From assembly GCA_035578905.1 (NCBI GenBank), contig JAQJVL010002145.1:1-64000 (forward strand): a stretch of DNA of 64,000 nucleotides. Reading direction: 5' to 3'. Both the position numbers and the translations under genes were made by a program. The notes beneath the pieces are model-generated. The model was not told where the DNA came from, did not search any database, and saw only the letters and a list, made by a program, of their open reading frames with translations. Positions 38,111 through 49,415 of this stretch are shown piece by piece (position 1 is the first letter of the stretch; every line of letters starts with the position of its first letter). The DNA comes from Stictocephala bisonia. Lineage: Eukaryota > Arthropoda > Insecta > Hemiptera > Membracidae.

Positions 38111-38887
38111 CTAGACAGAGAGGCCGTTGTTGCTAACATGAACTATTGTTTAGTATAACTTTTGAATGAGCAGTTTTAATGTGGTTCAATAAAACAGACT
38201 CAATTGTTTCTTTCTTGCTTGTAGCAAGAGCTTTTAACTTATTGTATTTTGTAGAATCTAAGAGTCGTAACAGTTCAAAACTAAAGTGTAGTCCATTCGT
38301 CATAAAAGATGTATGTAAATACGCTACCAAGTCTAACGGTCAGGTTTCTAATAATATATTATAGCATTATATAGAGTTGATATCATTAGAGAAATGCATA
38401 TGTGATTTGAAATTATGTGCAATTTTACTATAAATGAATACATTATTGTGATACGATCCCTCGTTAAATACTTGATAATGTTGCTTACAAAACCTACGTG
38501 TTAAAACAGCATACAGCAAAGTTCAGTGTTTAAATATAGGCATGATCCCTTATAAGTGTACGTACCACATGATCCCTTATAAGCCAAAGTAATTATAGCT
38601 GTAATTTTAAAAGTAATTTGCATTATTAAAAAAATCTATACATGTATTGTTGATTAAAGCCAAATCATATAACAGTTTATATTTGTTAAAATGATAACTA
38701 TTGATGATATCATTTTCAGCTATAATTCCTTTAAAATAAATCAAACAGATTTTTTATTGTATATATTAAATAACTGATCATATATATATAGCATAAATAA
38801 TATTATTCACTACAGAGTTTTTACAGAGTTCAATATCTCAATACTTTTGAATACTGATTACAGTAATGAACTCTTAAAAACACTTAC

Positions 38888-38944
38888 CTAAATTCTCTTT
38901 CTAGATTTACCAACTGGTTGTACTCTGCGTGGTTGTTGAAAGTA
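38888..38944 (-). pseudogene. C-type lectin internal exon
   Basis: A 57-base segment bounded by a CAG acceptor and a GTAAGT donor encodes TFNNHAEYNQLVNLEREF, like the segment of the lectin fold before YWTAG. It enters in phase 2 and leaves two bases, which does not match the next exon at 38110 (needs one). Either another lesion is present or an exon boundary is misread. Confidence 0.5.
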
Positions 38945-39438
38945 CTGTTAGCTCATTTGGAAACATAAATCCAGAGCTTGAAATCAATTTAACTGAAACC
39001 GTAAGAAGTTAGATTAGTGAAAAATCTATTAAACACAAATATAATAACAAGTTACACCAATACAACTTGATTAGATTAAATTTGATCGTGGTATGAGAAT
39101 TTAATTTACGATTTGGCTAATTATTTGCTATTTGTATTAACGATCTATGCATTTTTAGAGTAATCAACTAAATTTTATTCAACTGATATTTTAATACTAT
39201 ATTAACCTCTGCTTTAGTTGAAGTTTTTCCTCAAATTTTGTAAATATAATTTATTTTTTAAACTGTGCTGGCTACAATCATTTTAATTGTTTTCCGGCAA
39301 TAACAAAAATTAATCCATAAATGCACACTGAGATAAATAATTATATTGTTATGGTTCAACGAAAAGAATAAAATGTATATTTCCTGAATAATTTCAACAA
39401 ATTTTGTTACAAAATTAAAAGCAATATATTAAATTTAC

Positions 39439-39521
39439 CTTAATGTGATACAGGAAGTATTTGTTGTCCGTAGCTGCCTGGTTGCCTCTGGCCTCAGTGA
39501 TTGTAGGGACAGGAACAAACG
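39439..39521 (-). CDS. C-type lectin upstream exon
   Basis: Bounded by a TAG acceptor and GTAAAT donor, this exon encodes FVPVPTITEARGNQAATDNK then YFLYHIK, like the start of an insect C-type lectin domain (KYF...). Its entering phase fits exactly the one base left by the exon at 40371-40425. The exon that should carry the first conserved Trp and Cys was not found between 38945 and 39438. Confidence 0.55.
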
Positions 39522-39989
39522 CTAGACATAAATATATGTTTAGAAATATACTCGTATAGTAAATAAGAAAGTACTATAACTACTAAAGATTTTTCTAACT
39601 GGAAGAAATAAAAGTCACCTACGATTCATTTTTTATTACATGCTTACTGTTATATTATACTTATTATGGAAATTGTTGTTATTGATGAAGTTACCACACA
39701 AAAATAAAAAAAGGTGTCAGCTATTTATATGGTTTCAACTAAATTTAAATGAACGATTAGACTAATAAGGACTTCATTACCCTTTTTTTAAATTTGCATT
39801 TAGTTGAAACTTATAAATCAATATTTATTTGATTGATAACTGCATGTTTTGAAAACTTGCATTACGAGACTTACATTAATTCCATTAATAACTTATTGAT
39901 TTAAATTAAAATATAGATAAATAATTTGACATTTTTTATCTTTATTGACGTTTTTGAGGATATATACAACTCCTCAAACTAATTGAACA

Positions 39990-39992
39990 CAT

Positions 39993-40050
<58 letters not shown>
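39990..40050. repeat. (TA)n microsatellite
   Basis: A long uninterrupted TA run follows catacatata. It lies in the intron of the lectin locus. Confidence 0.9.
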
Positions 40051-40052
<2 letters not shown>

Positions 40053-40370
40053 TTAATTGCAATTAGGTGATTACTACTTTAGGTTAGGTTATTACTTTAG
40101 GTGATTACTAGAGATTTCTAGTAATTAAGAACACAATTTTCTATGCAACGCAAAAGAATGGCAGCAATGATGAATAAAATTAGTTCTTTACATTAAAATA
40201 GTTAAATCTTTAAAAATTAAAATACTTGTATTTGTAAATGTAAACACAGAGTTGTTAAGTTGAATATTTTAAATAAAATGTATGTTTTTAGAATATTAGG
40301 ATATGATGTGTTTGTTAACCTTAGTATAGTTTAATTAATTTATAAACTTTTAATAAATATAAATATTTAC

Positions 40371-40425
40371 CTTCAGTATTTGAGTGTGGGGCAACATTGG
40401 TTCCAGTGGTTGAAAATAAAAATAT
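40371..40425 (-). CDS. C-type lectin 5' exon candidate
   Basis: A 55-base segment between CAG and GTAAAT on the minus strand reads IFLFSTTGTNVAPHSNTE and leaves one base, which completes an Ala codon with the exon at 39521. A secretion signal and start codon would lie further upstream but were not identified. The support is splice-site fit and phase rather than domain content. Confidence 0.4.
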
Positions 40426-40614
40426 CTGTTAGAATACATCAAAAATTAAACAATTTTTCTAAAATGTGTGGGATATATTTTTTTAACCATTAGAACAAGT
40501 ATAATATATAGTAAATATAAATATATAAGTCATTGCTATAGACAAAAATCACTTTACTGTATCTGAATTCGACAAATCATAATTTACTAGCTTACATTCC
40601 CAATTTATGATTTG

Positions 40615-40652
40615 TCATGTTGGCTCACGAAGCGTGCAATGGTGTCCCCTAG
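40615..40652 (+). mobile_element. Helitron right-end fragment
   Basis: The sequence gttggctcacgaagcgtgca followed by atggtgtcccctag matches the right end of the Helitron at 24107, including the short hairpin (cacg-aag-cgtg) and terminal CTAG followed by T. Only the end is recognisable, as the sequence upstream is unrelated. Confidence 0.75.
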
Positions 40653-41784
40653 TGTATTCATATTTTCTAGGTGAGGCCATGGATCTCAGGAATTGTCAAC
40701 CAATGAACCCCACGAATTTGGAAGCTCAATTCTTCTTAAATATTATATGGTTATAAAACTGATGTGGAAATTATCAAATTCCCATTAGAATGATATTTAG
40801 TTATTACATTCTAAAGAGAAACTATAAATAAACAAGAACTTTTATAAAACTGGCCAAGATCGATAAAAGTTTTGAGTATGGAAAACAAATACTTCTTGTA
40901 GTCTAAATATGTGATAAATATGATTTAAGCTTAGCTGGGTACCAATATGTGTTTTCCTCTAAGTATACCAGAAATACAGACATATCAAATACCGTACCAG
41001 TAACACGACTAATGTTTCGAGTGGTAAAGGATTTAAATAAGTAGTTTAATCAAAAATTAAAACGATGATTATATGTAATTTTATTTTAAGTAATTTCAAA
41101 TACTAAACAAACCAATTTTGTCATTTTATTTTCAACAATTATTCATGGAAAAAAGATTATCTCAGTATAGATAGTTGTTTTTAAAATATTTATCCTGATA
41201 ACACTTCCCTTTCTGCTACAAATTGTTCATATGTATTTATTAGTGGTTACATATTCATGCAAAATAGTTTAACCAAATTACGTAATTTAGAGGTTTCTTC
41301 AAATAACTAAAAACTAACTACTACAAACATAGTAATAGTTATGTACCATCGTAAAAAGAACAAACGTATAATTTTAGTGAAAAAGAAAGTGAAAATATAT
41401 AATCATTACAATAGATTTTTACAACTATAAATATGAAAGTTTTTAATCAATTGTAGGTCTGTGCATGTTTTTAATTCTGTGCACACCAAGTTCTAACTGG
41501 ATTTATATCTAAAAACAAAAACCACAAATTAATGTAAAAGTTTGTCTACCGTCCAGTTTCGTGTGTGTAAAAAGAATAGTGATACAAAAGAAGACAAATT
41601 CACATGAGTATTAAGTCATAATGCATACATTAATAATACAATGAAGATCATGACAGAAAAATTATAATAAACTACAGTACTACAATAATAAAATAAAGAA
41701 TCCTTTGAATTATCCACTTAAAAATGGTAGAATTATTCAGACACAGTATCAATATGGTGATTTTATAGTTCAGACATAGCTCTT

Positions 41785-41890
41785 TCTGAGGAACTGTTCG
41801 CCTTAGTTAGAAACACTGACTACACTCATTCATCTTCACTAATTCGCCCATATCTCTACGATCGGTTTCTTACTAATGAATAATGATATA
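41785..41890 (+). repeat. SINE 3' fragment
   Basis: ctgaggaactgttcgcctta, then aacactgactacactcattc and ttcgcccatatct.tacgatcgg, matches the body of the tRNA-derived SINE at 54049-54345. Confidence 0.7.
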
Positions 41891-42199
41891 TTTTCAGATT
41901 GTTTAGTTCCATACTTTTTAATTTCTGATTGTTCACAAATGCCGATCTGATACCTCTTGAACAATCAGTAGTATCAATAGAAATAAGTTCATTAATTAAT
42001 TTCATGGACACAAAATAATAAAGTTTTTCTTTTTTCTTCTGAAATATATAATTTGAACATGAGCTTTGGATATGATCTTCAGACCAAGCTAATTGATCTC
42101 AGTCTTAGCATATACAGTATATTTTAGATACATATTTGAAACGTTCTTTATATACAAAAGTAGTTAGGATAAAAATAGAAGTTACGTAAGATGTACGAG

Positions 42200-43640
42200 G
42201 GGCAAATCATGTTATGATGGTAGATGACAGTGATGATGATATTCTATTGGCAGAACTAAAAGTTAGTGTAACAAAGATAATACAAACTGTAATTTACAAC
42301 TGTGCACAATGTGTAATAGAGTAACTTCTGTGAAACTATGTAATAATGTAAACTCTTGGGAAATTGTTAAAGCTGGTAAAGGGCATAGAACTAAGAAAAT
42401 GATAACCTTAACTTTTTCAGTGAGAATGTTTGATTATCTTAGTTCTGTTAGTGTTAATAGTGACTTGCATCTTCCTTATTTTCATGAGCCATCTAACAAA
42501 ACAGTGTTTTAACACCGAGAAACAGAAAAATATTTAAATAAGTGGGTCCAATAAGAAAAAAAAATGTTCAATAAGTTCTCAGCTATGATGGTAAAAATGC
42601 TTAAAAATTTAAAGTTAATAAGACTGACTATGGTAAGAGATTAAGGGTGTTCAATCAAAAATTATTTTAAATTTTTTTGAATAACTTTTTTTGTCTTGTT
42701 AGAAGTAATAAGTGTGTCGAGGGAACAAATTCAAAAATATTTTTTTACGGAGATGTGGCTACCTAAAGAGGCTAATTTGGCCTTTCTTGGTTCCTATCTC
42801 ATTAACAAACCGTGTGATATATTTAATTCAAATTTAGAGAATATAGCGGACAAATGGTACTAACCAATTTAGAGGTAATTAAAACTAATAATAAAAAAGT
42901 TGTTTTGAAAATTGTAAACAATTATTATTTTATAACTGACATCTGAGCAAATTTTGAGTTGATATTTGTTCAATTACCTTTGGCCGGAAAATTAGATTTA
43001 AAATACATAACATATTTATTGACAAAGTTTACAATAAATGAGGGAGTCATTTTCCGTTGTGCTCGTGACATGCAGAAAGAGTGCTGTTACTCTCCCATGT
43101 CAAAAGCAAGGCACTCTGCTACTCGTGGCGACAGTGGTGGCGAAACGTTTAACTAAACTCCATCCAGTGCCGTCCTGAGCCGGTTGGACGAACATTAAGG
43201 AGATTACTATGTAACAGTCTAGATAGCCAATGACAATACAATATTTTGGGTGCAGTTAAACCTAATGTTTAACATAATTGAGAATATAGATGAAGTACTA
43301 CGCAATCTTGACTTTAATGATGTTATTGTAACTGTAGGTGTACCAATGACACTGTGGTGAAAATTGAACGCATGCGTTATCTGATTTCTAAAACTCAGAA
43401 AACAAATGTTAGTTTGGCAAATTACCTTATTCACCATGTTCCATTTCCTGTAGGTGGGATAAACCTCCTTCGAAGGGAATCGACACTGGCGTGGGCAGAT
43501 GTAACTACTGGAATCATAAATGGGGGTTGACACTAGATCAGTCATGTGAGTGTGGTGAGTCTATCCAAACAATGGATTACGTAGTTAGAGATTGCCCTCT
43601 CCAAATATTCAGTATATACCTTATTGCGAAGACACACCTT
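42200..43640 (+). mobile_element. internally deleted LINE: ORF1 with SGNH-like domain joined to 3' end
   Basis: The left part has NSWEIVKAGKGHRTKK (42352-42399), like the linker before the catalytic region of LINE ORF1 proteins. Next is IENIDEVLRNLDFNDVIVTV (43277-43336) and, after a frameshift, NDTVVKIERMRYLISKTQKT (43345 onward), resembling the GGTND block and following helix of the SGNH-hydrolase-like ORF1 domain of some LINEs. Around 43455 the sequence jumps to the cysteine-rich C-terminus of ORF2: GRCNYWNHKWGL, CECGESIQTMDYVV, RDCPL (43494-43604). The RT region that should lie between is absent, so a large internal deletion or template switch formed this copy. Stops and frameshifts are present. 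Confidence 0.6.
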
Positions 43641-44216
43641 CTTACACACCTTCTTTTAATTCCTTAATAGAAAATGAACTTTATAGATTAACATTATGTT
43701 ATAATGACGCTGTATTTTTACTTTCAGAGTAACTGACAGCCTCTTGTTTCTATACTCCCTTCGGTTTACACTTTAATGACTTAGGTAAGAGAAGACTAGC
43801 TAAGTTGGTACATGAGTCAATTATTCACTCAATGATATGCCAACTGTATTTATTTTCTTCGAATGGTTGTACAGAATAGAGTCATATGGTATCTTCTAAT
43901 GCTGCTGGTACCTACTGCCGAACCCTCGACATAGTTATGTTGGCTGAAAACACCCATTTTTTAGATCAAAGAGGAGGCTATCAAACAGTACCACAGCATA
44001 AGGCTGTCATGTCTAGAAGGAATTGTCCATGCAGTTTATAATTAACTATATCAACAATAATTTGGAATAATGACAAGTGATTCTGGAAGAGTTATGCAAG
44101 CCAACTCCTATCTATAAATTATAAGGGAACCAAAGGAGAATTTATTTACTACTAAGAAATTATTGCTTAACAAATTATTACTCATTCAATAAATTGGCTT
44201 AACCTCTGCTTCCTAA

Positions 44217-44690
44217 TCTCACTATATAAAAAAGGAAGCCCTCGCTCTCTCGTCACTTATTCTCCCGTTTCCTGTAATCCTACAGAGCTGATTTTTGGTA
44301 CAAATTTTTGTTGTAAGCTAAATAGGAAAACTAAAATATTTCCATCCTGATAAAATACTCCTAAGGGGTAGAAAATGCCCCAAAAAAATTGTTCCATTAG
44401 GATAACATTGGGTTAATTTTAGTAAATTAATAACAGCTGTTTTGTAAATAAACATGTTTATTTTGTATGTTTAACATTTATCCTAACTCTATTTCTACTA
44501 ACTCTGACAATAGTTCACTACTTTGCATCCTCTTAAGGAATATTCGGGGTTTCCTAAACTATAAAACTTTGCTATATAGAAGAACGGCAGCAGGCTTAGC
44601 TTTTATATTGATATGATGGTTCAACCATAGAAGGGTAGGAAAGCGTAAAAAACCTTCCCATAGCAAAGCAGGGGCTGTCGGGTAGTATGC
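44217..44690 (+). mobile_element. diverged Helitron
   Basis: The left end reads tcactatataaaaaaggaag, then ccctcgctctctcgtcactt, related to the left ends at 23581 and 51480. The internal block aataacagctgttttgtaaa (44426 onward) is shared with them. A right end may be caaagcaggggctgtcgggtag at 44669-44690 followed by T, but the last four bases are GTAG rather than CTAG. Confidence 0.6.
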
Positions 44691-45325
44691 TAATATTTGC
44701 TTGGGCCCATCATGGCATATTCTAATTACTTTGTCCCATTGAAGGTTATTTAATATTGGTCAAAAAGTGATATAATATAAAACGAATCACAAATTTTAAA
44801 ATAATTTTAATAATCCAAACTAGGAATGTGCCAGACACATTAGTTTTTATACATATTGTAAAACAATATCGGTGATATGTTAAGTCTCTCTTCTTCACTA
44901 ACTTTACATCTTATTCGCCTTCCATTTTGTTATATCATTTGACAAGAAACTGAAGCCATAACTTATAGCTGCATACAGCCGGTAAGCAGTTTGGTAAGAA
45001 ATTCACCAATAGTTTGTACTTTGTTTGAGCTACAATTCTTGATAGATCAAGTTTCATTCTTTCAAGAGAATTTTTTTCTAAAATATGAATAAATACAGTA
45101 TTGTTTATACTTGAATTGTTAGCCCTACATCTATTTACTGACATAATTAAATTGAAGTATTACTGACTACTAAATAGCAATAACATATTAACACATTGCA
45201 GTTGCTGTTTTTCTCAATCCTTAGTTCATGATTGAAATTTTTTTTATTTGCTAATATTTTCATAATATAGTCACAGAAACACAGTAGCAATGACTGCCAA
45301 TAATATTTTTAAATACTGAACATAG

Positions 45326-45484
45326 CTAAGGGGTAAAGATTATAAAAATTATAAAAAAAGTTATAACAATCGTTGTATGTTGTATGTTGTACTGAACATA
45401 CTGGATCAAGACGGTAACCATATTGACTTTAGAGGAGAAGATATAACTACGAGTATAAGAATCCATATAAAGTCGTCAGCTTAA
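45326..45484 (+). CDS. virus-like element, upstream ORF C-terminal remnant
   Basis: A plus-strand frame, open from 45326 after a stop, ends LNILDQDGNHIDFRGEDITT followed by SIRIHIKSSA and a stop at 45482-45484. The second ORF of the cassette starts four bases later. The hydrophilic, turn-rich ending before a short basic tail looks like the end of a structural protein. From memory, similar endings precede the capsid-like gene in related insect elements, where the role is probably a minor capsid or vertex protein. The 5' portion is missing here, since sequence before about 45370 is A+T-rich and unlike protein. Confidence 0.4.
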   Translation, partial: LRGKDYKNYKKSYNNRCMLYVVLNILDQDGNHIDFRGEDITTSIRIHIKSSA

Positions 45485-45487
45485 ACA

Positions 45488-45721
45488 ATGGGGTTGTCAT
45501 TTGAGAAGAAAGAGGTGACTGGTAAACAAGTCAGTACCTCATCGTCTGCAGAAGGACTAACAATTGAAAACATTCGTTTTCTGGAAGGAATAGGATTAAA
45601 ACTTGTAAAACACAACAGAAATGGAAATACTGGATATAACGCAAGCCCCCACATTCGACGAGACCATATGGGAAAAGGAGTATCACTCGCACAACCCTTA
45701 CGCTTCGTCAAAATTGAATAA
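45488..45721 (+). CDS. virus-like element, small middle ORF
   Basis: The frame starts MGLSFEKKEVTGKQVSTSSS and continues AEGLTIENIRFLEGIGLKL, a lysine/serine-rich head followed by a short amphipathic helix. It begins four bases after the upstream stop and overlaps the start of the capsid-like gene by about 100 bases. The last part of the frame, past LKLVKH, is read out of the capsid-like gene and may be an extension caused by loss of an earlier stop. Function unknown. Its fixed position just before the capsid-like frame suggests a small structural or scaffold protein. Confidence 0.4.
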   Translation: MGLSFEKKEVTGKQVSTSSSAEGLTIENIRFLEGIGLKLVKHNRNGNTGYNASPHIRRDHMGKGVSLAQPLRFVKIE

Positions 45722-46640
45722 TAACGATGAAATCAGAATTCCTATACAACAACAAGACATTTACACTCATCCGAGTGAAAGTTATTTATATATTGAAGGT
45801 AAAGTAACAAAGAAAGATGGGACCACTGGTTCTACTGTTCCGTTTATAAACAATCCCATGGCATATTTGTTTGATGAAATTAGATACGAAATATCTGGAG
45901 TCACAGTGGATTCAACAAAAAAGGTTGGCATTTCTAGTACATTGAAAGGTTTAGCGTCTATAACACCAAATGAGCAGAATCTGTTGGCTGTCGCAGGATG
46001 GGTTGCACCAACCAAGGACACGTTCACTCCCGACTCATCGGGAAACTTTGATATCTACGTACCTTTAAAATTACTACTGGGTTTTGCTGAAGATTACCGA
46101 AGAATAATAATAAATCTAAAACAAGAATTAGTTTTATTGAGAGCATCCAACGATAAGGATTGTATCAAAGCAGATGCAGGAACAACTGATGTCAATCTGG
46201 AATGGAAACTGACGTTGGACAAGATTGTTTGGAGGGTACCACATGTGCGACTAAATGATGAACATAGAATTACACTGTTGAGAAAGTTAAAATCAGACTG
46301 GGAGATCGTAATGCCGTTCAGAAGTTGGGAGTTTCACGAGTACCCCGTTTTACCTTCAACTCTACGGCACACATGGAGTGTAAAGACTTCTACTCATTTG
46401 GAAAAGGCGAGATATGTGATATTCGCATTGCAAACTAAAAGAAGAAGTGTACTTACCGCAAACGCTGGTGAATTTGATCATTGCAAGTTAACAAATTGTA
46501 AAGTGTACCTGTACTCACAATTCTATCCTTATGACAATATTAATATATCGTTCAGTAAAAAAAGGTACAGTGTATTGTATGATATGTACGCTAGGTTTCA
46601 AAGTTCCTACTATGGTAAAAGATTACTAAGATTATTATAG
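45621..46640 (+). CDS. capsid-like protein of an endogenous virus-like element, C-terminally truncated
   Basis: This 339-residue uninterrupted frame is by far the best coding sequence in the window. Near the N-terminus (about residues 36-62) it has DEIRIPIQQQDIYTHPSES then YLYIEGKV, followed by NNPMAYLFDEIRYEISGVTV (about 77-98) and a VPLKLLLGFAEDYR segment (about 147-160). This order of an edge strand, a P.S.LYI.G strand, an FDEIR.E.NG.. strand and a repeat of that layout resembles the N-terminal barrel of double-jelly-roll major capsid proteins of polinton-like viruses. The second half has WRVPHV, the FRSWEFHEYP block and DHCKLTNCKVYLYSQFYPYD. I recall uncharacterised insect proteins with the same blocks, which continue well beyond the point where this one stops (SSYYGKRLLRLL). 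The capsid fold is an inference. Truncation by a frameshift or a recombination end at 46640 is likely. Confidence 0.7.
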   Translation: MEILDITQAPTFDETIWEKEYHSHNPYASSKLNNNDEIRIPIQQQDIYTHPSESYLYIEGKVTKKDGTTGSTVPFINNPMAYLFDEIRYEISGVTVDSTKKVGISSTLKGLASITPNEQNLLAVAGWVAPTKDTFTPDSSGNFDIYVPLKLLLGFAEDYRRIIINLKQELVLLRASNDKDCIKADAGTTDVNLEWKLTLDKIVWRVPHVRLNDEHRITLLRKLKSDWEIVMPFRSWEFHEYPVLPSTLRHTWSVKTSTHLEKARYVIFALQTKRRSVLTANAGEFDHCKLTNCKVYLYSQFYPYDNINISFSKKRYSVLYDMYARFQSSYYGKRLLRLL

Positions 46641-47266
46641 ATATTGTATTATTCTTTGCATAATTGTTTTTCACATAGCCCAAAACTTTCATTGTTAAGT
46701 TTTCACAAACAAAATTACATTCATGTTGTCTGAACCCAACTTGGCAAAACAATTAATTCTTTGAATACTTTTTTGTAGGTTTTCACTGAAACTTGGGACA
46801 ATTTATTGATTTTTTGTGAATAATCGCTCTAACATAATAAGATAACATATGCAATTTTACTGTGAATATATTTGTGTCTATTTGCCAATATATATTACAT
46901 ACACAAGCAATATGTTGTGTATAAAATTAACTTGGAACTACTTTTAAGCATATTATGGTTTATCAGAAAAATAAGAATTTAGTCTAATTTTTAATCACCA
47001 TACAGAATTTGCTATTATAGACATTTTGAAACCTTTAAATATTGTTCTTGGTGATTTCAAATAGTTTCAGTGGAAATGTTGATTAAGATAAGCAGTAAAT
47101 CCATACGGTATTGAACTATTTTCAGCTAAAACACAGATTAAAAAGGTCAATAAAAGGAAATTATTTAGCGAAAAGTATGTACTAATACAGTAATGGTCAT
47201 TTATTTTTTATGCAGTATATATTTTTATTTCAGTGTTTTTTTTTTTTAATCACTGTTGACAAATTT
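46641..47266. other. no gene recognised after the virus-like cassette
   Basis: A+T-rich sequence without open frames that continue the capsid-like protein in any frame. I see no polymerase, ATPase, protease or integrase gene here or on the left side of the cassette, and no terminal repeat bounding it. Confidence 0.5.
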
Positions 47267-47576
47267 ATTAAATGTTAACTACCTGCAATCTGCCAGTGAT
47301 CCTGGAAATCCTGTTGGATTATGCTTTTCCGCTTTTATGCCATCATCAAATCCTTAACACTTGACAATTTTTTAAATTACAGTATTCTTGATGGTCTTAT
47401 CAAGAATAATTAAAAATTATTTAGAGTCAGTGTTTTTTAAAACTTTGACAAGACCACCAAGAATAGTCAAAAAATGTTTCAAATTTAAAGGATATGATGA
47501 TGGGCATAAAAGCCGAAACACAATCCAACAGGATTTCTAGGATTACTGGCAGATTGCAGGCATTTAACCTTTAATA
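47267..47576. mobile_element. foldback element with about 140-bp arms
   Basis: The left arm contains ctgcaatctgccagtgatcc, then ggaaatcctgttggattatg and cttttatgccatcatc. The right arm contains gatgatgggcataaaag, caatccaacaggatttctag and gattactggcagattgcagg, its reverse complement with scattered differences. The central part also pairs (attcttgatggtcttatcaag / gacaagaccaccaagaat). No coding frame. Confidence 0.85.
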
Positions 47577-48559
47577 TAAAAAAATACATTTTACTGTTTG
47601 AGTTCAAATTAACTATAACATTTCAATAACTTATATGCTATAAATTGTAATACTAATTGTAACCAAACAATGTTAAATTAATTATTCGATTAAGGATTAG
47701 ATAATATTTGAGTGCATGTAATGTCCAAACAATAAAGTCAAAAATTTGTTCTGGAGTAAGGTCTCAATTTTATCACTGGTTTTGAACAATGCAATTGTTT
47801 CAATATTCGGAGACAGCAAATGACTCATGAGACAACTGGAACTTATTATGTTTATATATAAACATAATTTAATATACCTATTGATTATAGGATAAATTGA
47901 CATTATTAGTTAAGTTAGTGGAAGCCCACCTAGTGCCACCATGTATTAGTATTATGTTGTTTACTATTACAACTTTTGTTTTCTTTTTGTTAGAACAATT
48001 ATATGTTTATATAAATTTAAAATAGCATTAATTTTTATGTTACAGTGGATCTGCTGATAAGAATTCTTAGCTGCCGATATTTGCAATTTTCATGTATAAA
48101 TAAATTGTTTACTCAGATGAAATCACACTATTTATTAAAACAAATTTATACTTTAATTTGCGCTCACAAAGAATAATATTTAAAACGGCATAGGGCTTAA
48201 TTTTACATACTAAATTTGTTTCTAGTGACCATAATACACTTCAAGTATGAGACTTAACATAAATTATAATTCTTCTACAAATATCAGTTATCAAACAAAG
48301 CCAAATTATTCACTAGATTACTCCAGAGTTCCCTTGTTTCCGTTCCAAATTAATTCAGGCTATGACTATGAATATGAATGAATTTCGCATTTGTCCCACC
48401 CTACAGAATGATAGAAGATACAATTATACAGACGTTATTGATGCCAGAGGTGAACCGGCTAGCTGTCACTTGTCAGCTGACTGGTTGTTTATATTGTAAA
48501 AAAACGCCAAAACAGTCTAAACTTGAAGTCAGCAGAAAGTAGAAAGAATTCCTTGAACA

Positions 48560-48809
48560 CACTGCACAGCCGCGGCAAGCAGTTTTCGACTTCTTCACTC
48601 TTGTTTATTTTTATTGTACTTATACTGTACAAGGAAAACACTGTGTGACTGGGACTGGAAATTCCAAGAACTAATTTCCATAACCACAGTTAGTACGCTC
48701 ACTAAACTGCGCCTGCGTCAACAGGAAAATACGTTCTCTATTCCAGCATTCAGCAGAGAAGTAAAGTTGAGTTGAGTGAGTCGGTGTTTGTGTTGTTTTT
48801 CTATATCTG
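48560..48809 (+). promoter_or_regulatory. candidate promoter and untranslated first exon of the TMBIM gene
   Basis: A local G+C rise with tgcgcctgcgtc (48707-48718, resembling NRF1-type sites) is followed by gcagagaagtaaagttgagt and a strong splice donor, ctg/GTAAGA, at 48809/48810. The next plus-strand acceptor with a coding exon is at 55483. No long frame is present, so if real this is a 5' untranslated exon. The assignment to the TMBIM gene is by position only. Confidence 0.35.
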
Positions 48810-49415
48810 GTAAGAAAACAATTTGTAAAGTTTAATAATCACCATAGTTAATCGTCTCTTTGCTTTTATAAGTTCAAAAGAATTGTTTGTGGCAGGCATT
48901 GTCTAAAATTGTCTGGTAGATTAAAAGCATAATCCATTATTTGGCTTCGTTTCATGTACAGTAGTAGCAATAGCCTAGTATCTACATAACATTAATTGTA
49001 TAAATTCAAATTAATGTTAAAAAGACGTAGTACTGTATTAGGTATCTCAATAGTACACATTTTAAAATAGTCTTAACTATAATAGATTAATGCAGTCATG
49101 ATAAATGTAAGTATATAATGGCCATTGCATTGCAATACATTGATGTTTTCACATAGGCCTATAAGAAAACACTATCAGAGCAGGTAGCTGTGTTTTTAAT
49201 CTATGAATTTACTCTGGTATGATCTGGAATGCTTTGTTTGCATTTGATTGAAATCAATCAGCGTGTATGTTTTTTATTTTATGCTTTAATTTTTTTATAT
49301 TCTCTTTGTCAGTGCCAGTTTTACATGATGAGCAAATGTTAAGGGACAATGGTCCAAACCTGTTAGCCCTAAATTACTACTCTTAATTTATTATCACCTT
49401 ACTATTCATTCTTAA

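Noticed and set aside
43219..43545. 108-residue minus-strand frame
   Set aside because: It is the antisense of the decayed LINE, whose plus-strand translation matches known domains.
45481..46027. Minus-strand frames opposite the capsid-like gene
   Set aside because: They are shadows of the plus-strand coding sequence and show no family features.
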